NCBI RefSeq assembly: GCF_037890675.1
Contig: NZ_CP149574.1
Coordinates: forward strand, 1,426,001 to 1,490,000
Direction: 5' to 3'
Source: Methylovirgula sp. 4M-Z18
GTDB taxonomy: Bacteria; Pseudomonadota; Alphaproteobacteria; Rhizobiales; Beijerinckiaceae
Length of the DNA: 64,000 bases
Under the pieces are notes generated by a model. That model did not search any database and was not told the DNA's origin. It saw only the letters and a program-made list of their open reading frames with translations. The position numbers and the translations under genes were made by a program. Shown here piece by piece: positions 53,782 through 60,831 of the stretch (position 1 is the stretch's first letter; each line of letters starts with the position of its first letter).

Positions 53782-55398
53782 CTACCCCAGCCTATTCAGC
53801 GCCGCCGCCAGTGGCGAATCCGATTTGATTTCGACCAGCGTCGGGCCAGGACGGGTTTGCGCCTCTTGCAGCGCGGTTTTAAATTCGGCGATGTCTGTCG
53901 GCGCGATACCACTGGCACCCAGCGATTTCGCGAGCGCAACGAAATCGGGCGTGAAAATATCGACGCCGATCTGCGGAATGTGCTTCTCCGCCATGTAGGC
54001 TTTGATCTCGCCATAGGAGGCATTGTTCCACACCAGGATCGTCGTGGCGATCTTCGCTTCGACCGCGCTGGCGATTTCCGACAGGGAGAACTGCAAGCCG
54101 CCGTCGCCGATGAGGCAGACGCTCGGCCGATTCGGCGCAGCGAGCTTCGCGCCGAAAGCAGCAGGCAGGCCGTAACCGAGCGTGCCGTAGCCGGTGGAGG
54201 AGTTGAAATAGGAGCGCGGTCGCGGCGCCTCATAGAATTGGTTCGCGGCATAGACCGGCTCAGCCTGATCGCCGACCACGATGGCATCGGGCAGGGCCTC
54301 GCCAACGACGCGCATCAGGCCGCGATGGGTGGTGCAGGCGGGCCAAAGCCCTTGCGCCGCAGCTTCATTGATCGCTTTCGCGCGGGCCGCGCCGTTATTC
54401 AGCTTTGTCGCTGTGCCGAGTTCCGTGCTCAACGCACGCGCTGCGAGATTGGCGTCCGCTGTGATCGGCAGGCTTGCGGCGAAGCCAGTGCAGAGCTGCT
54501 GCGGATCGATGTCGATACGGACCAGCGCGCCGCCGAAAGAGAGCGGCTGCGGCGCGGGATACATTTCCGTCTCGCCGAATTCCGTGCCGATCGCCAGCAC
54601 CGCATCGCTCGCTTTCAGCGCGTCGAGCAGGGGCGGCATGGAGAGGTTGCCGTGCAAGGTCAGCGGATGGCCAGGGGGCAGAATGCCCTTGCCGTTGATG
54701 GTCATGAACGTGGGAGCGTCGAGTGCTTCGGCGATGGCTCGGATGTCTTCCGCGGCTTCGGCGGCGCCGCCGCCGGCGACGATGAGCGGCGCGCGGGCGC
54801 TGAGCAGCATCTCTGCTGCCTTGCGCACGGCGTCGGGCGCAGGCGCGGCGCGACCGGGCAGGGGCCAGGCCTTGGTGTCGAGATGGCTGGCATCGGCGAC
54901 GATGACGTCGAGCGGAATTTCGATATGCACCGGGCGCGGGCGCGACGAGCGGAACACGGTAAAGGCGCGCGCCATCATTTCCGGCAATTGCTCCGGCGCG
55001 AGCAACGTGTGGCTGAAGGCGCTGACGCCGGAGATCAGATTGCGCTGCGAGGGCAATTCATGCAGCCGACCCTGCGCCATGCCGAGTTCCGGCCGCGCGT
55101 TGACGGCGGAAATCACCAGCATCGGCACGCTGTCGGCATAGGCCTGGCCCATGGCGGTCGAAATATTGGTCATGCCCGGACCGGTGACGATGAAGCACAC
55201 GCCGGGCTTGCCGGACACGCGCGCATAGCCATCGGCCATATAGCCCGCGCCTTGCTCGTGCCGCGGCGTGACATGGCGGATCCTGGTCGCAGGCAACCCG
55301 CGATAGAGCTCGACGGTGTGTACGCCCGGAATGCCGAAGATCAATTCGACCCCGTAGGATTCGAGCAGGCGCACGAGATATTCGCCGGTGGTGATCAT
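53782..55398 (-). CDS. ThDP-dependent 2-oxoacid decarboxylase, AruI-like (2-ketoarginine decarboxylase)
   Basis: A 538-residue member of the acetolactate synthase superfamily: FGIPGVHTVELYRGL, catalytic Glu in PRHEQGAGYMADGYAR, central domain, and the ThDP site GYGTLGYGLPAAFG with GDGGLQFSLSEIA and NNASYGEIKAYM. It differs from the true ilvI product in this window and lacks a small subunit. Pseudomonas AruI, a superfamily member, decarboxylates 5-guanidino-2-oxopentanoate to 4-guanidinobutyraldehyde. The genes on both sides encode exactly the enzymes before and after that step, which is the main support. AAGGACC precedes the chosen ATG. Confidence 0.78.
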   Translation of the reverse strand: MITTGEYLVRLLESYGVELIFGIPGVHTVELYRGLPATRIRHVTPRHEQGAGYMADGYARVSGKPGVCFIVTGPGMTNISTAMGQAYADSVPMLVISAVNARPELGMAQGRLHELPSQRNLISGVSAFSHTLLAPEQLPEMMARAFTVFRSSRPRPVHIEIPLDVIVADASHLDTKAWPLPGRAAPAPDAVRKAAEMLLSARAPLIVAGGGAAEAAEDIRAIAEALDAPTFMTINGKGILPPGHPLTLHGNLSMPPLLDALKASDAVLAIGTEFGETEMYPAPQPLSFGGALVRIDIDPQQLCTGFAASLPITADANLAARALSTELGTATKLNNGAARAKAINEAAAQGLWPACTTHRGLMRVVGEALPDAIVVGDQAEPVYAANQFYEAPRPRSYFNSSTGYGTLGYGLPAAFGAKLAAPNRPSVCLIGDGGLQFSLSEIASAVEAKIATTILVWNNASYGEIKAYMAEKHIPQIGVDIFTPDFVALAKSLGASGIAPTDIAEFKTALQEAQTRPGPTLVEIKSDSPLAAALNRLG

Positions 55399-55433
55399 GG
55401 GGAGGTCCTTATTTCGAATCTTTGAGCGCATCC

Positions 55434-55459
55434 CCTTCTCCCCGTAAACGGGGAGAAGG
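55434..55459. repeat. Family A palindromic repeat
   Basis: A perfect ccttctccccgt/acggggagaagg hairpin lies in the 72-base spacer between the guanidinobutyrase and decarboxylase genes. Confidence 0.6.
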
Positions 55460-55470
55460 GGAGCCCCTCA

Positions 55471-56421
55471 TCACCGTCGCCTAACGCCCGGCAACACGCA
55501 GAGCATTTCGAACAGCAGGTTTGCGGCCGTGATGGCAGTATTGCCGGCTGGGTCGAAGGGCGGCGAGACTTCCACGAGATCGCAGCCGACGAGCTTGAGG
55601 CCCCAGGCGCCGCGGATGATTTCGATGGCTTGAATCGTGTTCAGGCCGCCTATTTCGGGCGTGCCCGTGCCGGGCGCGATGCTCGGGTCGAGGCTGTCGA
55701 TGTCGTAGCTCAAATAGACCGGCCCGTCGCCCATCTGCTTGCGCACTTCTTCCATCAGCGGCGTGAGCGATTTGTGCCAGCATTCCTCGGCTTGCACGAC
55801 GCGGAAGCCCTGTTCGCGCGGCCAATCGAAATCGTCCGCCGCATAGCCGGTGCCGCGCACGCCGATCTGTACGCAGCGCTTGGTGTCGAGCACGCCCGCT
55901 TCCACCGCGCGGCGGAACGGCGTGCCATGCGCGATCGGCTCGCCGAACATGTGCTCGTTGATGTCGGCATGGGCATCGACGTGGATGAGGCCGACGGGAC
56001 CGTATCTCTCCGCCATCGCGCGCAGGATCGGATAGGTCAGCGTGTGGTCGCCGCCCAAGGTAAGCGGAATGCAGCCGTCCCTGATGATCTCGCGATAGGC
56101 ATCGGTGATGATGTCCATGCATTTGGGCAGGTTGAAGGTGTTGATTGCGACATCACCGATGTCGGCCACCTGCAACGAGTCGAACGGCGCAGCGCGAGTC
56201 GCCATGTTGTAGGGGCGGATCATGCACGATTCGGTGCGGATCTGGCGCGGCCCGAAGCGCGTGCCGGGGCGGTTCGACGTGCCGATGTCCATCGGAATGC
56301 CGACGAAACAGGCGTCGAGGCCGTCGGTGTTCGTTTGCGTCGGTAGCCGCATCATCGTCGCTGGCCCGCCGAAACGCGGCATCTGATTGCCGCCGAGTGG
56401 CTGGTTGAAATGCTGGGTCAT
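55471..56421 (-). CDS. gbuA: Guanidinobutyrase (agmatinase/ureohydrolase family)
   Basis: A 316-residue Mn-dependent ureohydrolase. Metal ligands are complete: GGDHT (His126), HVDAHADIN (Asp149, His151, Asp153), SYDIDSLDP (Asp240, Asp242). The N-terminal QPLGGNQMPRFGG, RFGPRQIRTESCMIRPYN and VADIGDVAINTFNL closely resemble Pseudomonas GbuA rather than agmatinase SpeB or arginase. The reaction is 4-guanidinobutyrate to 4-aminobutyrate plus urea, the end of the arginine transaminase/dehydrogenase route. I begin at MTQHFNQPLGG; the frame continues upstream through a repeat. Confidence 0.87.
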   Translation of the reverse strand: MTQHFNQPLGGNQMPRFGGPATMMRLPTQTNTDGLDACFVGIPMDIGTSNRPGTRFGPRQIRTESCMIRPYNMATRAAPFDSLQVADIGDVAINTFNLPKCMDIITDAYREIIRDGCIPLTLGGDHTLTYPILRAMAERYGPVGLIHVDAHADINEHMFGEPIAHGTPFRRAVEAGVLDTKRCVQIGVRGTGYAADDFDWPREQGFRVVQAEECWHKSLTPLMEEVRKQMGDGPVYLSYDIDSLDPSIAPGTGTPEIGGLNTIQAIEIIRGAWGLKLVGCDLVEVSPPFDPAGNTAITAANLLFEMLCVLPGVRRR

Positions 56422-56437
56422 GGGGTCTCCGTTTCTT

Positions 56438-56605
56438 CCTTCTCCCCGTTTACGGGGAGAAGGTGGATCGCGAAGCGAGACGGATGAGGGGCGCACGAAC
56501 GAGACATCATTGCTGCGCAGGCGGAACACTCATCTCGCAAGATTGGTGTTGCCCCTCATCCGTTATGCTTCGCATGCCACCTTCTCCCCGCATGCGGGGA
56601 GAAGG
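56438..56605. repeat. Inverted pair of family A repeats
   Basis: Two full-length copies, 56438-56491 and 56552-56605, face each other, each with a ccttctcccc hairpin and a ctcatccg tail. They occupy most of the 192-base gap between the transporter ATPase and guanidinobutyrase genes and match the pair at 8639-8823. Confidence 0.75.
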
Positions 56606-56613
56606 AATTATGC

Positions 56614-57405
56614 TCACTTATTGAAATTCGCAATGAACTGCTTGAACTGCGCGGTCGGGGCGTTGGCGAACATGTCCTTTGGCCCGCCGGCGCAATCCAC
56701 TTCGCCCTTATGCAGGAACATCACCTTGCTGGAGACGTCGCGGGCAAAACCCATTTCGTGAGTGACGACCAGCATGGTGCGGCCTTCCTCGGCAAGCGAA
56801 CGCATGACCCGCAGCACTTCGCCAACGAGTTCCGGATCAAGCGCCGAGGTTGGTTCGTCGAACAGCATCACCTTCGGCTTCATGGCGAGGGCGCGGGCGA
56901 TGGCGGCGCGCTGCTGCTGGCCGCCCGACATGTGGGTCGGGTAATAATTGCGCCGCTCCCAGATGCCGACGCGCTTCAGCAAGGCCTCGGCCTCTTCGAT
57001 GCATTCGGCGCGCGGGCGCTTTTGCACATGCACCGGCGCTTCGATCAGATTTTCGAGCACCGTCATGTGCGACCAGAGATTGAAGCTCTGGAACACCATG
57101 GAGAGGCCGGTGCGAATGCGCTCGACCTGGCGCATGTCGGCGGGCTCCTGGGTACCGTCGGACTTCTTCTTCATCTTAATCAGCTCGCCGCCGACGCGCA
57201 CTTCGCCGGCATTGGGCATTTCGAGCAGGTTGATGCAGCGTAAGAAGGTGCTCTTGCCCGAGCCGGACGAGCCGAGAATGGAGATCACGTCGCCTTCATG
57301 CGCTTCAAGCGAAATGCCCTTCAACACTTCGTGCTGGCCGAAGCTCTTGCGCATGCCGATGACGGAAATGGCGCTCTTGCCGTTGGGTTCTGGTTGCGTT
57401 GTCAC
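56614..57405 (-). CDS. Polar/basic amino acid ABC importer ATPase
   Basis: A 263-residue nucleotide-binding protein of the HisP/ArtP/AotP type: Walker [26 protein letters not shown], signature [15 protein letters not shown], Walker [14 protein letters not shown] and [11 protein letters not shown]. The insertion with [11 protein letters not shown] after the first strands is typical of the histidine/lysine/arginine/ornithine subgroup. It is the last of four transporter genes in order binding protein, permease, permease, ATPase. Confidence 0.92.
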   Translation of the reverse strand: MTTQPEPNGKSAISVIGMRKSFGQHEVLKGISLEAHEGDVISILGSSGSGKSTFLRCINLLEMPNAGEVRVGGELIKMKKKSDGTQEPADMRQVERIRTGLSMVFQSFNLWSHMTVLENLIEAPVHVQKRPRAECIEEAEALLKRVGIWERRNYYPTHMSGGQQQRAAIARALAMKPKVMLFDEPTSALDPELVGEVLRVMRSLAEEGRTMLVVTHEMGFARDVSSKVMFLHKGEVDCAGGPKDMFANAPTAQFKQFIANFNK

Positions 57406-57426
57406 GTCTTACTCTCTCCCCAAATC

Positions 57427-58152
57427 CTATAACACGTCGGCGACGGGCGCGGGCGTTGTGCCTTGCTGCGGCGGCGGGCGCAGGTGCGGCGATAAATAAT
57501 ATTCGACCATGGCGAAGGCGCGGGCGATGCTGAAGTTAAGCGCGAAATAAATGAGGCCGGCGCAGGTCAAAACCTCGATGGGCTTGAACGTGTCATGCTG
57601 GATTTTCTGCGCGACGCCCATCATTTCCATGATGGTGACGACGGAGGCGAGCGCCGTCGCCTTGGTCATGAGAATGATCTCGGTCGAATAGGCCGGCAAG
57701 GCGAGCCGCAGCGCGATCGGGAAGATGATGCGGCGGAAGCGCGTGAACGGATTCATGCCATAGGCTTTCGCTGCTTCGATCGGCCCAAGCGGTACCGCCT
57801 GCAGCGCGCCGCGGAAGATCTCGCTCTCATAGGCGGCCGTATTCAGCGCCATGGCGATGATCGTGCAGGGCATCGGATTCTGGAAGATCGCCCAGAGAAT
57901 CTCGCTGTTGCGGATGAAGGGAATTTGCGGCGAGCCGAAATAGATCAGGTAGATCTGCACCAGGAGCGGCGAGCCGCGGAACACGAACACATAACCGCGC
58001 ACGAAAAGGTCGAGGGCCTTGATGCCGGAGGCGCGCGCCCAGGTCAGCAAGGAGGCGATGCACAGGCCGATGGCGACGCCAAAAAACCAGATTTCGATCG
58101 TGACCGGCAGCGCCTTGAAGATGCTCCAGATGGTCGAGAGGTAGAAATCCAT
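57427..58152 (-). CDS. Polar/basic amino acid ABC importer permease (HisM-like)
   Basis: A 241-residue inner-membrane protein with about five helices. FVFRGSPLLVQIYLIYFG is the family signature, and EIFRGALQAVPLGPIEAAKAYGM is the EAA loop that contacts the ATPase. GGAGGCGCC precedes the ATG, and it begins ten bases after the first permease gene. Confidence 0.92.
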   Translation of the reverse strand: MDFYLSTIWSIFKALPVTIEIWFFGVAIGLCIASLLTWARASGIKALDLFVRGYVFVFRGSPLLVQIYLIYFGSPQIPFIRNSEILWAIFQNPMPCTIIAMALNTAAYESEIFRGALQAVPLGPIEAAKAYGMNPFTRFRRIIFPIALRLALPAYSTEIILMTKATALASVVTIMEMMGVAQKIQHDTFKPIEVLTCAGLIYFALNFSIARAFAMVEYYLSPHLRPPPQQGTTPAPVADVL

Positions 58153-58162
58153 GGGGCGCCTC

Positions 58163-58909
58163 CTACTTCGGCCGTACGGTGCTGCGCGTGGCATAACGCT
58201 CGGCGCGGTTGAAGAGCGGCGTCGAGATGGACGTCAGCACCAGGAAGAGCGCGCCGGCCAGCGAATAGAACAGTAGAAACTTATGGCTCGAGCGCGAGGC
58301 GGTATTGGCCTTCAGCATCAGTTCGGCAAAACCCGTCACCGAGATCAGCGCCGAATCCTTGATGGTCAATTGCCACACATTGCCGAGGCCCGGAATGGCG
58401 AAGCGCATCACCTGCGGCACGATGATCCGGCGGAACAGGGTGAAGGTCGACATACCATAGGCGCGGGCGGCTTCGATCTCGCCCTTGAGAATGGCGTAAT
58501 AGGCACCGCGATAGACCTCGGCCTGATAGGCGCCGGAAATGAGGCCGATCGCCAGCACGCCGCCGATGAAGCTCGGCATGTTGATGATGTCGGAGGGGCC
58601 GATGGCGTCGGTGCTGCGGCCGATGCCGGTGAGGATCTGCGTGCCGCCGAAATAGAACAGATAGACGATGAGCAGTTCCGGCTCGCCGCGGAAGATTGTC
58701 GTATAGATTTCGCCGACCCATTTGAGCCAGGGCTTATGGGAAATTTTAGCAGCGGCGACCAGCGCGCCGAATACCGCGCCGATCAACATCGAGACAACGG
58801 TGACGGCGAGCGTGTTGACGACGCCCCAAAGCAGGAACACGCCCCAGCCTGAGGCGAGGATCGTGTAGATCGACGTGATCTGGTCGATCAGCCCATTGAA
58901 AAAATCCAC
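58163..58909 (-). CDS. Polar/basic amino acid ABC importer permease (HisQ-like)
   Basis: A 248-residue permease paralogous to the next gene. It shows TTIFRGEPELLIVYLFYFGG, then EVYRGAYYAILKGEIEAARAYGM (EAA loop) and FRRIIVPQVMRFAIPGL. It starts at GTG with GGGAGAG upstream; the in-frame ATG further out lies in a repeat. It should form a heterodimer with the HisM-like subunit. Confidence 0.9.
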   Translation of the reverse strand: MDFFNGLIDQITSIYTILASGWGVFLLWGVVNTLAVTVVSMLIGAVFGALVAAAKISHKPWLKWVGEIYTTIFRGEPELLIVYLFYFGGTQILTGIGRSTDAIGPSDIINMPSFIGGVLAIGLISGAYQAEVYRGAYYAILKGEIEAARAYGMSTFTLFRRIIVPQVMRFAIPGLGNVWQLTIKDSALISVTGFAELMLKANTASRSSHKFLLFYSLAGALFLVLTSISTPLFNRAERYATRSTVRPK

Positions 58910-58973
58910 GGATTGCTCTCCCCTCCGGCCGTATCCCCACGGCCGAGCTTCCACGAATATTGACAGCCGCGTC

Positions 58974-59100
58974 GTCAGCCCGGGCTTGATCCGCGATCCA
59001 GGACCACACGTGGGCGCAAGCGCATTTGGCTTGCACTGCAGCGCTAACGATGATTCGTCCGCCGCGCATCCCCCGGATCCCGGATCAAGCCCGGGATGAC
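58974..59100. repeat. Composite family C repeat in the transporter operon
   Basis: The element begins gtcagcccgggcttgatcc and ends ggatcaagcccgggatgac. Its centre (about 59025-59070) is the inverse of the segment at 19157-19198. It separates the binding-protein gene from the permease genes, a common site for repeats that make the binding-protein mRNA more abundant. Confidence 0.7.
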
Positions 59101-59155
59101 AACGTCGCCTTCATTCGGTTTGAAGGGAGCCGGGGCGGCCCCGGCTCCCGTTGCC

Positions 59156-60007
59156 TCACGACCCCGAAGGGGTGATGTCCATCTTGAACCACTTTTCGGC
59201 GTATTTCTTGACCGAACCGTCGTCGAGCGCGGCTTTCAGGGCTTTGTTGTAGATATCCTGGAGGTCCTTGTCTTCCTTGCGGAAGCCGGCGCCGATGCCC
59301 GGGCCCAGGATCGGGCCGCCTTGGAATTGCGGGCCGACGAATGCGAGATCCTTCGAATCGGGCTTGGCGAGCGTGCCGATGTCATAGGTCGTGTCGGCAA
59401 GCGTGCCGTCGATGCGTCCGGCGAGCAGGTCGGTGTCATGCTCGTCGGTGGTCTTGTATTCATGCACGTTGGCGACATCTTTCAGATATTTGTCGGCGAA
59501 GGTCGCCTCGGTGGTCGAAACCTGCAGGCCGATGTTCTTGCCCTTCAGGTCAGCGCGCAATTTCTCGATCGCGTCCTTGGCGGCGGCATCGTCCTTCGAG
59601 AGGTCGATGGTCTTGCCGGCATTCTGCATATGGGCGAGGGGCCCGGTCTTGGTGCCTAGGAAGGCGATCGGCGAGCGGGCGTAGGGGATCGAGAAATCGA
59701 TGGTCTTCTGACGCTCTTCGGTGATCGACATGCCGTCCATCACGACGTCGAATTTGCCGGCGGTCAGGCCGGGAATCACGCCATCCCAATCCTGGGCGAC
59801 GATCTTGCATTCGATCTTGGCGCGGGCGCAGACGTCGTTGAGAATATCGACCTCAAAGCCGACGATCTTGCCGCTCGGATCGGTCAGGTTCCACGGATCG
59901 TACGAGCCTTCCATGGCCACCGTCACCGTCTTCCAATCCTTGGCCATTGCCGGCGACGCACAGATCAGCGCCGCAGCTGCAATTCCCAGCCAACGCGATA
60001 ATTTCAT
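59156..60007 (-). CDS. Polar/basic amino acid periplasmic binding protein
   Basis: A 283-residue protein with a Sec signal (MKLSRWLGIAAAALICASPA, cleavage after AMA). The mature domain has VAMEGSYDPWNLTDPSGKIVGFEVDILNDVCAR, EWDGVIPGL-like QDWDGVIPGLTAGKFDVVMDGMSITEERQ and the Arg of IPYARSPI, the pattern of lysine/arginine/ornithine/histidine binding proteins. GGAGGAGA precedes the ATG. It is the first gene of the operon and faces the Lrp/AsnC regulator. Confidence 0.92.
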   Translation of the reverse strand: MKLSRWLGIAAAALICASPAMAKDWKTVTVAMEGSYDPWNLTDPSGKIVGFEVDILNDVCARAKIECKIVAQDWDGVIPGLTAGKFDVVMDGMSITEERQKTIDFSIPYARSPIAFLGTKTGPLAHMQNAGKTIDLSKDDAAAKDAIEKLRADLKGKNIGLQVSTTEATFADKYLKDVANVHEYKTTDEHDTDLLAGRIDGTLADTTYDIGTLAKPDSKDLAFVGPQFQGGPILGPGIGAGFRKEDKDLQDIYNKALKAALDDGSVKKYAEKWFKMDITPSGS

Positions 60008-60057
60008 TGGTGTCTCCTCCAACTCTGCAAAAAGTGCAGACCTCACCCTAGCCATTT

Positions 60058-60072
60058 AGGCTGCGCTAGCCT
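60058..60072. promoter_or_regulatory. Dyad in the divergent promoter region
   Basis: AGGCT-GCGCT-AGCCT is a perfect five-bp-arm dyad in the 184 bases between the binding-protein and Lrp-type genes. It is a candidate site for the regulator. Confidence 0.35.
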
Positions 60073-60191
60073 AGCAAGGATTCGCGCACAGGTGTTGCTG
60101 TTGTTGGGGCGCTTTTTGACGCATAATGCTGCCCAAAGGGGCTTTCGCGACAAAAACGGTTGCCGCCAAGGGCTGCCGGCGGAGAGGGGCG

Positions 60192-60713
60192 ATGAGGGAC
60201 GACGAAGGGGCGACGAAACTCGATCAGATCGATATGCGGATTATCGACCGCCTGCAGAGCGACGGCCGCATGACCAACCAGGAACTGGCCGATGCGGTGG
60301 GCCTTTCGGCGAGCCCGTGCCTGCAGCGGGTCAAGCGGCTGGAGAAGACGGGGATCATCTCAAGCTACCACGCCTATATCGACCTTGGCAAAGTGTGCCG
60401 GCACGTGGATGTGATTGCCGCTGTTACTCTGAACAACCATGGTCTCGAGGATTTCGAGACCTTCGAGAAAATGGTCCTAGCCATGCGCTACGTCGTGGAG
60501 TGCACCAAGGTGAGCGGGCCGATCGACTATCTTGTGCGATTCGTGTGCCCCGACATCAGCTCCTATCAGATGCTGTCCGACGAATTGCTGCGTCTCGGGC
60601 CCAAGATCGGAAACCTCTCGAGCTACATCGTGCTGAAGACCACGAAGCGCTACACGAACGTTTCTCTCGACGACCTGGTGGCCCCGCCGCAACGGCCGCC
60701 GACGGGGCGGTAG
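60192..60713 (+). CDS. Lrp/AsnC-family transcription regulator
   Basis: A 173-residue protein: an N-terminal helix-turn-helix (KLDQIDMRIIDRL, MTNQELADAVGLSASPCLQRVKRLE) and a C-terminal RAM ligand-binding domain (VDVIAAVTLNNHG, GPIDYLVRFVCPDISSYQ). GGAGAGGGG precedes the ATG. It is divergent from the arginine operon and probably senses an amino acid in that pathway. The C-terminal tail NVSLDDLVAPP is family-like. Confidence 0.92.
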   Translation: MRDDEGATKLDQIDMRIIDRLQSDGRMTNQELADAVGLSASPCLQRVKRLEKTGIISSYHAYIDLGKVCRHVDVIAAVTLNNHGLEDFETFEKMVLAMRYVVECTKVSGPIDYLVRFVCPDISSYQMLSDELLRLGPKIGNLSSYIVLKTTKRYTNVSLDDLVAPPQRPPTGR

Positions 60714-60727
60714 CGGGTGATTCATTT

Positions 60728-60797
60728 CTCCCCGCACTGAACTCGGGCTTGCCCGAGTTCAGCATCAAGAATGCACAAACCGGGTACACCGGCTTGT
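60728..60797. repeat. Family B palindromic repeat between convergent genes
   Basis: The perfect palindrome ctgaactcgggc-ttgcccgagttcag is followed by caaaccgggtacaccggcttg. It lies between the convergent Lrp-type and fusion genes, where it may serve both as terminator. Confidence 0.65.
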
Positions 60798-60831
60798 GAT
60801 CGGGGGCAAGGGTTCGGCCTCAGCGCAGCCT

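Noticed and set aside
53716-55425. 569-codon open frame opposite the AruI-like gene
   Set aside because: Antisense shadow of a well supported ThDP enzyme; composition dominated by Arg, no motif.
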